A stretch of DNA of 7,283 bases from Mesotoga sp. Its GTDB lineage: Bacteria > Thermotogota > Thermotogae > Petrotogales > Kosmotogaceae. Positions 1-5,876 of this stretch are shown here, in pieces. The position numbers were made by a program, and so were the translations under genes. The stretch covers positions 1-7,283 of the forward strand of contig WOZY01000294.1 in the NCBI GenBank assembly GCA_011620045.1, read 5' to 3'. The notes beneath the pieces are model-generated. The model was given only the letters and a program-made list of their open reading frames with translations, was not told the DNA's origin and searched no databases. Position 1 is the first letter of the stretch. The number at the start of each line of letters is the position of its first letter.

Positions 1-41
1 TTGGTGATGCGCATAACGTAAATATACCACATTTCATGTAA

Positions 42-64
42 CAAAAGCAAACTAGCGCGTTGCT
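42..64 (-). terminator. Possible weak terminator after the SLH/coiled-coil gene
   Basis: On the minus strand, 17 bases past the stop, AGCAA (60-64) can pair with TTGCT (46-50), followed by TTTTG (42-46 region). The five-bp stem is AU-rich and the loop is about nine bases, so it is a poor terminator. Transcription may continue into whatever lies left of the window. The rest of positions 1-80 shows no gene. Confidence 0.25.
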
Positions 65-80
65 AAGTTGCACAGAAAGA

Positions 81-1769
81 TCATTTCAGGATTAACCCTA
101 CGGCTCCAAATGCAAGTGCTACAAAAGAGAGAATGATAGCAGCATTTGTATTGATAATGTTCTGCTTCTGTGCCTCTTCCAGAGCCGATATCTTGCTTTC
201 GAAGGCCCCGCCATTCTCTTCAAGAGCAGAGATCCTAGTTTCTGCAGCTGCAAGAGCAGTCTTGTCTGCCTTGTATCTGTCGAGCTTGAACATCTGGGTT
301 GCCATTGAGTTAGTTATACTCTTCAGACTGTCGACCTCTTCCTCGAGGACTCCGACTTTTCCCTCAAGAGAAGCTGTTCTGCCTTCGAGAGAAGCTATCC
401 TTTCCGCGTGCTTGTCAAGAACTGCAATGTTTGCATCAATCTGATCAAAGGCGACTTCTAACATCTCGTAGTTGTCAGCGACCTCACTTCTCAGTGAAGA
501 GAGCTCATTACCAAGAACTCCAATCTCTGCCTTCAATCTTTCTTCTGTCAGTCCGAGCTTCGTGTAAAGGAAGTTCATTTTGGCTGACAGCTGATCTGGC
601 GTCACATAATTCAGCTCAGAGATTCTCTGATTAGCAGCGATTACAGCGTTGCTCAACATCTTAGATAGTACTTCAAGATCAGTGACTCTGCCTTTCAGAG
701 TATCTACGTCACCGGTCGAAGCTTTTGTCGAAAGCTCGGTCTTCAATTCTGCAAGCTGGTTGTCTAGAGAATCAAGCCTCGCGATGTTCAGATCAACTTG
801 ATCAAATAGAACTTCCATAGTCTCGTCAATACCAAATAGAGCTACCTGAATCTCTTCGATTTCAGTGTCATAGTACTTGACTTCGGGCATCTTGGCAATG
901 CTGTCCTGGATCATGAGGATCCTTGTGTACATAGTAGAAAGCTTGTCGTTTAACTCCTCATTGGTCACATAAGGCTCAAGATCAGGCATTTCGCCAGACA
1001 GTTTTGCCTCAAGATCGGCTAGATCTGCCTTAGTGGCCATCCCTCTCCTAAGTGTGAAAAGATCAGCAGTCAAGCTGTTTATGACATTCTCAGAAACATC
1101 GACTCTCGAACTAAGCACTGCAATCTCATCATTTTGTTCGTTTTCATCTTTCTTAAGATTGGCGATAGCCTGTCCAAGAAGTTTTACGGTTACTTCAAGA
1201 TCGGTGGCCCTGTTCTTGAGAGATTCGATGTCCGAGGGAACTCCGCTCATTGCGCTTAGCTTTTCGTTGATGAGCCAAATTCCGTCATTTGCACTAACCG
1301 CTTCCGCGGAGAGTCTGTCGATCTCATCATAGAGGAATGCGATCGCGTCATCAAAGGTTTTCAACGACACAAAGTCTCCGGTCATCCCACTTTGCCTCAG
1401 AGATGCGACCGTTGCTTCAAGAGCCCTCAGTTCCGCTGTTAAGTCAACCACATTCTTCTTGTTGTCAGAGATCTCCAAGGAAAGTCCTGCAACTTTCTTA
1501 GTAAGTGAAAAGACTACTTCTTGGAGCTTAGAATCCCCGGCATCAGAATAATCCATAAATCTGGCAAGAGTCATAGCCAGCTGGTAACGCGTAACATCTT
1601 CACTACCTCTGAATGTGCCATCGGGGAAACCAATGAACAATCCACCGGCTGTCGTCTTAATAACGCTATCGTAGGCCCAGTGGTACTCTGACAAATCGCT
1701 GTACTCTACACCCAAGGCCAGGCTCGCGAAGGTAACAACGACTAGCGCCAGTATAGAAAGCTTCTTCAT
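81..1769 (-). CDS. Omp-alpha-like toga protein: SLH domain, long coiled-coil rod, C-terminal membrane anchor
   Basis: Probable structural protein that tethers the outer sheath (toga) to the cell wall. Residues 1-20 are a signal peptide (basic start, hydrophobic core, A-L-G before the likely cleavage at V21). Residues 24-75 form one SLH domain with the YSDL start, a GFPDGTFR turn and a VTRYQLAMTLARF helix. About residues 80-535 are almost entirely heptad-like, charged and helical, with recurring SLE, DLEV and FDQ(I/V)D segments. The last 22 residues (N541-K562) are a single hydrophobic segment with a terminal lysine. This order matches Thermotoga Omp-alpha, but at 562 aa it is longer than the roughly 400 aa I recall for that protein, so the rod should be longer. 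The ATG is supported by GAAAGGGGGT at 1777-1786, seven bases upstream, and by the signal peptide. A dedicated promoter lies at 1822-1851. Another SLH-anchored surface protein cannot be excluded, but the C-terminal anchor argues for the Omp-alpha type. Confidence 0.88.
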   Translation of the reverse strand: MKKLSILALVVVTFASLALGVEYSDLSEYHWAYDSVIKTTAGGLFIGFPDGTFRGSEDVTRYQLAMTLARFMDYSDAGDSKLQEVVFSLTKKVAGLSLEISDNKKNVVDLTAELRALEATVASLRQSGMTGDFVSLKTFDDAIAFLYDEIDRLSAEAVSANDGIWLINEKLSAMSGVPSDIESLKNRATDLEVTVKLLGQAIANLKKDENEQNDEIAVLSSRVDVSENVINSLTADLFTLRRGMATKADLADLEAKLSGEMPDLEPYVTNEELNDKLSTMYTRILMIQDSIAKMPEVKYYDTEIEEIQVALFGIDETMEVLFDQVDLNIARLDSLDNQLAELKTELSTKASTGDVDTLKGRVTDLEVLSKMLSNAVIAANQRISELNYVTPDQLSAKMNFLYTKLGLTEERLKAEIGVLGNELSSLRSEVADNYEMLEVAFDQIDANIAVLDKHAERIASLEGRTASLEGKVGVLEEEVDSLKSITNSMATQMFKLDRYKADKTALAAAETRISALEENGGAFESKISALEEAQKQNIINTNAAIILSFVALAFGAVGLILK

Positions 1770-1821
1770 GGATCCTACCCCCTTTCAAAATGTTGTCATT
1801 TTCTTCGCAGACTACGAGTTT

Positions 1822-1851
1822 ATTATACAGTAAAAATACGTCTATATTCAA
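1822..1851 (-). promoter_or_regulatory. Sigma-70-type promoter of the SLH/coiled-coil gene
   Basis: Read on the minus strand, TTGAAT (1846-1851) is followed after 18 bases by a perfect TATAAT (1822-1827). The predicted start near 1815 gives a leader of about 45 bases before the ATG at 1769. The -35 begins seven bases past the tyrS stop, so the tether gene can be transcribed independently of secG-tyrS. No hairpin terminator for tyrS is seen in the 88-base gap, so read-through from tyrS is also possible. Confidence 0.75.
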
Positions 1852-1857
1852 GAGTAT

Positions 1858-3051
1858 TCAGCACTTGACAAGACGATAGAAACGCTTTTTTCCGATTCTC
1901 AGAACATCTCCCTCGGAAACGTCGAGAACCGAATGAATATCGTCAAGAACTTCATCATTTACTCTCACTCCGCCCTGATCTATCAATCTTCTCGCTTCAC
2001 TTCTTGATGAAATATTAGCATGAGAAACGAGAAGATCGACAATAGAAATACTCTTTGCCGGAAGTTTTATTTCCGGCATCTCTTCAGGGAGCTCTTTGTT
2101 TCGGAATATACTAATGAATTCCTCTTCAGCATTCAGCGCTGTCTCTCTCCCAAAAAACTGCGATGTGATCTCAACGGCAAGTGCCAGTTTTATATCTCGT
2201 GGATTAACTGCATTATTCAGAAGTTTCCTGTCATATTCAGCAAGTTCGGCATCGCTCTTATCGGTAAGCAATCTGAAATACTTCATCATCAGAGAATCGG
2301 GAATGGACATGATCTTTCCAAACATATCCCTCGGAGAGTCCTCAAAAGCTATGTAGTTGTCGTAACTCTTTGACATTTTCAGCTTCCCGTCCGTCCCTTC
2401 GATTAGAGGGACAGTAAGAATCGCCTGAGCTTCAAGGCCATACTCCTCCTGAATCTTTCTGCCTACAACGAGATTGAAGAACTGATCTTCGCCACCAATT
2501 TCCACATCTGCTTTCACTACAACGGAATCGTAAGCCTGAGCAAGAGGGTAGAGAAACTCAGATACACCTATTGGTTCGTTTTCTGAGTATCTCCTTGCAA
2601 AGTCGTGTCTCTCCATCATTCTCGCAACAGTGTATTTGGAAGAGAGTCGTATTACATCTTCGAAACTCATCGGATCTAACCATTCGGAATTAAACCGGAT
2701 TTCGGTAAGATCTCTGTTTTGAATCTTGAAAGCCTGCTTGCTATAGGATTCGGCGTTTGCCTTAGCCTCCTCCCTGGAAAGCATAGGTCTTGTCTTTGAT
2801 CTCCCTGAAGGATCACCAATTCTAGCGGTGAAATCACCAATAATCAAAACGACTTGATGACCAAATTCCTGGAAAAGCCGAAGTTTTCTCAATACAACAG
2901 CATGGCCCAAATGAAGGTCTGGTCTGGACGGATCCACACCAAGCTTTACCCTCAACGAGCGCTTTTTCTTCAGTTTCTCAAGAAGCTCTTCCTCTGAGAT
3001 CAGTGAAACATGATTCTTCGAAAGCTCCTTTAGCTGTTCCTCAGGCCTCAC
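1858..3051 (-). CDS. tyrS: Tyrosyl-tRNA synthetase, TyrZ-like class I
   Basis: Cytoplasmic enzyme that activates tyrosine with ATP and attaches it to tRNA-Tyr. Class I signatures are intact: HLGH (about residues 47-50, within VDPSRPDLHLGH) and KMSKS (about 225-229). Between them are the tyrosine-pocket stretch AQAYDSVVVKADVEIGG and the DQFFNL segment. Residues 335-395 form an S4 RNA-binding domain (VDLLVSHANISSRSEARRLIDQGGVRVN). The DPSRPDLHLGH form of the motif and the length of about 397 aa fit the TyrZ group rather than the E. coli TyrS group. The open frame extends to a TTG at 3075, but I prefer the GTG at 3051. It has AAGGTGGT at 3059-3066, seven bases upstream, whereas the TTG lacks a good site. 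Secreted-protein-like leader residues are absent either way. The gene follows secG by 13 bases and is probably coupled to it, because the ribosome site overlaps the secG TAA. Confidence 0.95.
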   Translation of the reverse strand: MRPEEQLKELSKNHVSLISEEELLEKLKKKRSLRVKLGVDPSRPDLHLGHAVVLRKLRLFQEFGHQVVLIIGDFTARIGDPSGRSKTRPMLSREEAKANAESYSKQAFKIQNRDLTEIRFNSEWLDPMSFEDVIRLSSKYTVARMMERHDFARRYSENEPIGVSEFLYPLAQAYDSVVVKADVEIGGEDQFFNLVVGRKIQEEYGLEAQAILTVPLIEGTDGKLKMSKSYDNYIAFEDSPRDMFGKIMSIPDSLMMKYFRLLTDKSDAELAEYDRKLLNNAVNPRDIKLALAVEITSQFFGRETALNAEEEFISIFRNKELPEEMPEIKLPAKSISIVDLLVSHANISSRSEARRLIDQGGVRVNDEVLDDIHSVLDVSEGDVLRIGKKRFYRLVKC

Positions 3052-3058
3052 CAAACCT

Positions 3059-3066
3059 ACCACCTT
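3059..3066 (-). promoter_or_regulatory. Ribosome binding site deciding the tyrS start
   Basis: On the minus strand AAGGTGGT sits seven bases before GTG (3049-3051). Its first two bases are the last two bases of the secG TAA stop. It selects the GTG over the upstream TTG (3075) and suggests that ribosomes ending secG re-initiate at tyrS. Confidence 0.75.
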
Positions 3067-3316
3067 AAGCGCCAAATGCTCTGGAAACTACGAATGCAAT
3101 AAGAATGCTGTTCACCATGAATCCAATAGCAAGACCCAATGTGATCTTTCCCATGGTATCCAGCCCTTTCTTTCTTCCAAACATAGTGTGAGAAGCACCG
3201 CCTCCAAAGGCTCCACCAAGCTCCGCTGATTTCGACATCTGAAGCATTACAGCAATTCCCAGCCCTACACTTATAGCAATGTGTAGAGAAATAAGTACGT
3301 AAGCAAGAACAACCAT
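3065..3316 (-). CDS. secG: Preprotein translocase subunit SecG
   Basis: Small inner-membrane subunit that supports SecYE during SecA-driven protein export. The 83-residue product has two hydrophobic helices (about residues 2-24 and 55-77). They are joined by the glycine-rich cytoplasmic loop typical of SecG: LQ at the end of helix 1, then KSAELGGAFGGGASHTMFG and basic residues. Helix 2 contains GLAIGFMVNSILIAFVV. Length and topology are normal for the family. The frame also has a TTG one codon earlier (3319), but the ATG at 3316 lies eight bases after a perfect AGGAGGT (3325-3331), so the ATG is preferred. It is the first gene of the secG-tyrS unit and is divergent from the TPR gene. Confidence 0.93.
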   Translation of the reverse strand: MVVLAYVLISLHIAISVGLGIAVMLQMSKSAELGGAFGGGASHTMFGRKKGLDTMGKITLGLAIGFMVNSILIAFVVSRAFGA

Positions 3317-3350
3317 CAAAAAATACCTCCTGTATCTTCTATCGCTCTTC

Positions 3351-3364
3351 TGGTATTATACAAT
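3351..3364 (+). promoter_or_regulatory. Candidate extended -10 promoter of the TPR unit
   Basis: On the plus strand, TGGTATTAT (3351-3359) fits an extended -10 (TGn followed by a 5/6 match to TATAAT). TACAAT (3359-3364) is a second, overlapping 5/6 match. No convincing -35 is seen at 16-18 bases. Transcription would start near 3366-3372, beyond the ATG at 3365, which favours the downstream TTG start of the TPR gene. Confidence 0.45.
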
Positions 3365-3383
3365 ATGTGCGGGTTTGTAGCAA
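3355..3383 (-). promoter_or_regulatory. Promoter of secG-tyrS
   Basis: On the minus strand, TTGCTA (3378-3383) is followed by exactly 17 bases and a perfect TATAAT (3355-3360). The predicted start is near 3348, which gives a leader of about 30 bases containing AGGAGGT. Its -10 overlaps the candidate extended -10 of the divergent TPR gene on the other strand. Confidence 0.75.
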
Positions 3384-3403
3384 ATGAGAAGCAGAAGGAA
3401 GTT

Positions 3404-3409
3404 GGTGAT
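3404..3409 (+). promoter_or_regulatory. Ribosome binding site favouring a TTG start for the TPR gene
   Basis: GGTGAT matches the 3' part of the AGGAGGTGAT consensus. It is placed so that the GG core is seven bases from TTG (3413-3415). The ATG at 3365 is preceded only by AT-rich -10 sequence. The call is tentative. Confidence 0.45.
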
Positions 3410-3412
3410 TCT

Positions 3413-5113
3413 TTGAAAGACAAGACGGTTTTGGTTTACCTTCCATTGAAACCGGAAATGGCGAAGGCTAATAATCTTCCAGTAAAGCTGCCCGTCCTTG
3501 TTGAAGATATTAAGAATATTACAGACAGGGACAGGATAGATCTCGATGTAATCATCAGGGGCCTCGAAGCCCAGAGCAGAATCGAGCGAAATGACTACTA
3601 CGAATCATACCTTCTTTATTATTACTTCGAAGCCTTTAAGAGAGCCCTAAACTCAGGCAATCTCGAAGAAGCAAGGCAATTCCTCGAGAAGGCAGCCAGA
3701 GTCAAAAAGGATTACAGATATCACTTCTATCTAGGGCTGTTATTAAGAGAGGAAGACAAAGTTGAGCTGTCGGAGATTGAGCTAAAGAAGTCGGTCGAGA
3801 TGAACGAAGAGTTCTACATCGGGTACTATGAACTTGGAAGGCTTCTACAGATTCAGGAGGAGTACGACGATGCAGTTTCCTCATACATGAAGTCTATTGA
3901 GAAGTCGGGAGGTCAGTTCCCGCTTCCTCTGGTCGCCGCGATTGACTGCTTCATTTCTAAGGGTGAGTATGGAACAGCGCTGGAGATAATTGAAAGAGTG
4001 AAGAAGGAATTTCCTCTTTTCGCGGAAGTGCTTCTAAGAAAGGGCGTAATACTTAATGAAATCCAGAAGTATTCTCTTGCCGAGGAGGCCTTTACCTGTT
4101 GCATCGAGCTCGAGAATGACTGGAAAAGCTTCTATAATCGCGCTTTTTCGAGGGCAAGACAGGGAAAGTTATTCGCAGCCCTTGAAGACTTGAGAACCGC
4201 TTTTGATCTCAGTAGGAATACAGAAATTCTCTACGAAATAGCAATCGCTGAGAAGAACATGGGAATGCTTGAAGATTCCCTTGCTCACTGCGAAAAGTAT
4301 TACAGCGATACCAAGGACGAGAAGGCTCTCGTGTTGAGGGCCAGAATTCTTGACATGTTGGGCGAGTATGACACTGCTATAGAGACTCTTGATGATACAC
4401 TGCTTGAGCTAAGGAACACAATCGTGCTGCACAAGTCTCTGGCAGAGGGCAAAATTGCAAGCAATCTCAGCTTTCAAGATGCGATCAATGAGTCTTTCTA
4501 CAATTATCTGATTGATAAATATCCAGATTCACAGTTACCTGAACCCAATTTCCTCGAATCGGGGGAAATCAATGTTGAGACCCTAATGAATCTTCTTTCG
4601 GATGTGAATGATGAGAACATAGTTCAAAGAGTCTCATACTTCTATGAAGGAATGATTCCCCGAGAAACCGTGAAAATAACATTGTCCCAGGTTGGTCTAT
4701 TCACAGAGATGATTTCTCAGCTAGATTTTCTTCCTTCTCAACAAGATTATCTTTCATACCTAATGGCTTTCATAGTTTCAGGCAACGGAAAGACCACCGC
4801 GATATTCAGAACACTGATTTATCTTCTGAGATGGACCGTCTCCGGATTTCCTTTCAGGATAGAATTATTCATCGACGAGTATCTTGAGGAACTAAAGGAT
4901 CTTGATTTCGATTTCGCATTGAAAATCGCAAAACTGATTGAGTATGGCGGGACCGACATTGATACCCTCGAAGAGGAGGAGCACTCTGATCCCGAAGATG
5001 TCACGCTGGCAATTATGAATGCACTGGATAAGGGAACGATCAGCGAGTTGAAGACCCAAGACGAATCGCTTAATAGGTACATAATCAGACTTTCAGGAAT
5101 AGGAGGAGAATGA
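3413..5113 (+). CDS. Cytoplasmic TPR-repeat protein of unknown function
   Basis: I do not recognise a named family. The product has no signal peptide or membrane segment. A short N-terminal part (LVYLPLKP, then NLPVKLPVLVEDIK) precedes about eight tandem helical repeats of 32-36 residues at roughly residues 62-335. These carry TPR features such as G-Y/F pairs, YYELGRLLQIQEEYDDAV and LRARILDMLGEYDTAIETL. The last 230 residues are helical, non-repetitive and rich in acidic residues (EEEEHSDPED near residue 522-530). TPR arrays bind partner proteins, so a scaffold or adaptor role is possible but unproven. The frame opens at an ATG at 3365 that lacks a ribosome site and abuts the -10. The TTG at 3413 has GGTGAT (3404-3409) correctly placed and gives a natural start (KDKTVLVYLPL). 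If the ATG were used, 16 residues would be added. It is coupled to the downstream 85-residue gene. Confidence 0.82.
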   Translation: MKDKTVLVYLPLKPEMAKANNLPVKLPVLVEDIKNITDRDRIDLDVIIRGLEAQSRIERNDYYESYLLYYYFEAFKRALNSGNLEEARQFLEKAARVKKDYRYHFYLGLLLREEDKVELSEIELKKSVEMNEEFYIGYYELGRLLQIQEEYDDAVSSYMKSIEKSGGQFPLPLVAAIDCFISKGEYGTALEIIERVKKEFPLFAEVLLRKGVILNEIQKYSLAEEAFTCCIELENDWKSFYNRAFSRARQGKLFAALEDLRTAFDLSRNTEILYEIAIAEKNMGMLEDSLAHCEKYYSDTKDEKALVLRARILDMLGEYDTAIETLDDTLLELRNTIVLHKSLAEGKIASNLSFQDAINESFYNYLIDKYPDSQLPEPNFLESGEINVETLMNLLSDVNDENIVQRVSYFYEGMIPRETVKITLSQVGLFTEMISQLDFLPSQQDYLSYLMAFIVSGNGKTTAIFRTLIYLLRWTVSGFPFRIELFIDEYLEELKDLDFDFALKIAKLIEYGGTDIDTLEEEEHSDPEDVTLAIMNALDKGTISELKTQDESLNRYIIRLSGIGGE

Positions 5114-5370
5114 TGGACAATATTGACCAGTTGCTAAAGAGGTTCTTTAGCGCACTTGAACAGCATACTGCCGATGGAATTGATGAAGAAACGATCGCCC
5201 AGATACTTCATAAAGAGTTTGACGGTTCAGAGAGAGAAATGCTGATCACTGTACTTGATTCTCTATTCGGAGAGGTTACGAAAATGGCGGAGAACCCGAA
5301 AGACTACTTCTTCAGTAATGAACAAGAAAAACTCGACAAATATCTGGAGGAAAAGGGTAGAAAAAGTTGA
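5113..5370 (+). CDS. Small acidic helical protein of unknown function, coupled to the TPR gene
   Basis: An 85-residue product that I cannot assign. It appears soluble and mostly helical: an amphipathic start (IDQLLKRFFSALEQH), then EETIAQILHKEF, EREMLITVLDSLFGEVTKM, and a charged tail NEQEKLDKYLEEKGRK. There are no cysteines, signal peptide or membrane segment. The start region reads AGGAGGAGAATGATG. The first ATG (5110) overlaps the TPR stop as ATGA but is only three bases from AGGAGG, while the second (5113) is six bases away, so I chose the second. Either way the TPR stop and this start overlap, which indicates translational coupling and perhaps a physical partnership with the TPR protein (inference). 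The stop codon lies inside one arm of the inverted repeat at 5366-5406. Frame integrity, a strong ribosome site and tight coupling support a real gene. Confidence 0.72.
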   Translation: MDNIDQLLKRFFSALEQHTADGIDEETIAQILHKEFDGSEREMLITVLDSLFGEVTKMAENPKDYFFSNEQEKLDKYLEEKGRKS

Positions 5371-5400
5371 TTCTACAGACTAAATAGGTGTATAATCAAC
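5361..5400 (-). terminator. Candidate terminator of the suf operon
   Basis: On the minus strand, GTTGATT (5394-5400) pairs perfectly with AATCAAC (5366-5372) and is followed at once by TTTTT (5361-5365). It lies about 35 bases past the sufU stop. The stem is only seven AU-rich pairs and the loop is 21 bases, so efficiency may be modest. It overlaps the last codons of the convergent 85-residue gene. Confidence 0.5.
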
Positions 5401-5406
5401 CTGTAG
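5366..5406. repeat. Interleaved double inverted repeat
   Basis: On the plus strand the order is GTTGATT (5366-5372), CTACAG (5373-5378), a 15-base spacer, AATCAAC (5394-5400), CTGTAG (5401-5406). The first and third elements are exact reverse complements, as are the second and fourth, so the two stems are interleaved rather than nested. In RNA from either strand they could form two alternative hairpins. Confidence 0.85.
5367..5396 (+). promoter_or_regulatory. Candidate promoter facing the suf genes
   Basis: TTGATT (5367-5372) is followed after 18 bases by a perfect TATAAT (5391-5396), the same quality as the other two promoters seen here. A start near 5402-5404 would run into the terminator at 5430-5455. 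No plus-strand gene follows, so it would make only a very short RNA. The -35 and -10 overlap arms of the inverted repeat, so a chance match caused by the terminator stem is possible. Confidence 0.45.
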
Positions 5407-5455
5407 GGTTACTTCAGCGCAGAGTATAGCCGGTGTTACGCACCGGTCTTTTTTT
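5403..5455 (+). ncRNA. Possible tiny RNA (about 55 nt) between convergent operons
   Basis: The segment is bounded by the promoter match at 5367-5396 and the strong terminator at 5430-5455. Its 3' part (5436-5455) is antisense to the last codons and stop of sufU. Apart from the terminator stem there is little structure (a weak CTG/CAG pairing), and it resembles no RNA family I know. Its existence rests on the promoter prediction alone. Confidence 0.25.
5430..5455 (+). terminator. Strong intrinsic terminator of the TPR unit
   Basis: CCGGTG (5430-5435), loop TTACG, CACCGG (5441-5446), then TC and seven T (5449-5455). The stem is perfect and GC-rich. It sits 60 bases past the stop of the 85-residue gene and overlaps the final codons and stop of sufU. 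On the minus strand the stem has no T-tract, so it serves only plus-strand transcripts. Confidence 0.9.
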
Positions 5456-5876
5456 GCTGTTTAGAAACTAAAACTTTCGCAGCTGTTTTCCAGGGAAGGA
5501 TTGCGCACTTCGCTCTCATTGGATGTTCCTTCAATCCCTCAAAAAAGGCAGCATCGCCAATTTTTGACCCATCATACTCCTCACCATGTATCATTTTCTC
5601 AAAATTCACAATTGTCGCAGCGGCTTCTTCAAGAGACTTACCTTCAAGAATCTCTGCCATAACTGCCGCAGACGCCTGACTTATCGCGCAGCCTTCACCC
5701 TCAAATCCAATAGCATTAACAACTCCTTTTCCAATAGTAAGATACAGAGTAATCGAATCTCCACAAGAAGTGTTCGAGCCTTCGACTGTGTGAGTAGAAT
5801 CCTCTAGTCGCCCTCGATGGGTATTATTCTTGAAGTGAAACATTATGAAGTCGGAATATAGTTGCTCGAAGTTCAT
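5436..5876 (-). CDS. sufU: SufU-type iron-sulfur assembly / sulfur acceptor protein
   Basis: Zinc-binding partner of SufS that accepts its persulfide sulfur and hands it to the SufBCD scaffold. The 146-residue product keeps the three family cysteines: C38 (NTSCGD, with D40), C63 (GEGCAIS) and C124 (RAKCAILPW). Two features mark SufU rather than IscU. The gap between the second and third cysteines is 61 residues, against 43 in E. coli IscU, and a lysine stands before C124 where IscU has histidine. The open frame starts at a GTG at 5885, but the ATG at 5876 follows GAGGTGGT (5881-5888) at good spacing and overlaps the sufS stop as ATGA, so it is preferred. It appears to be the last gene of the operon. 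Its final codons (KKTGA and stop) lie in the plus-strand terminator. Confidence 0.93.
   Translation of the reverse strand: MNFEQLYSDFIMFHFKNNTHRGRLEDSTHTVEGSNTSCGDSITLYLTIGKGVVNAIGFEGEGCAISQASAAVMAEILEGKSLEEAAATIVNFEKMIHGEEYDGSKIGDAAFFEGLKEHPMRAKCAILPWKTAAKVLVSKQQKKTGA

Noticed and set aside
21..50. Leftward promoter TTGCTT-18-TATATT on the minus strand
   Set aside because: Only a 3/6 match at -35 and no gene visible inside the window; it may belong to a gene further left (in Thermotoga I recall ompB near ompA), but this cannot be supported.
133..1332. Plus-strand open frames opposite the SLH/coiled-coil gene (133-444, 431-634, 1033-1332)
   Set aside because: Serine- and leucine-rich shadows of the coiled-coil codons, with no ribosome sites and no recognisable domain.
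2020..2373. Plus-strand open frames opposite tyrS
   Set aside because: Antisense to a fully conserved synthetase gene; low-complexity composition and no start signals.
4829..4870. GNGKTT in the TPR protein as a P-loop (near 4780-4800)
   Set aside because: The spacing does not fit GxxxxGK(S/T), and no Walker B or nucleotide-binding fold is apparent.
5366..5406. H-type pseudoknot from the interleaved repeats
   Set aside because: Both crossing loops would be zero nucleotides long, which a 6-7 bp stem cannot accommodate; alternative hairpins are more realistic.
5430..5446. CCGGTG stem as a bidirectional terminator also ending suf transcripts
   Set aside because: On the minus strand the stem is followed by CTATACTCTG, with no T-tract.
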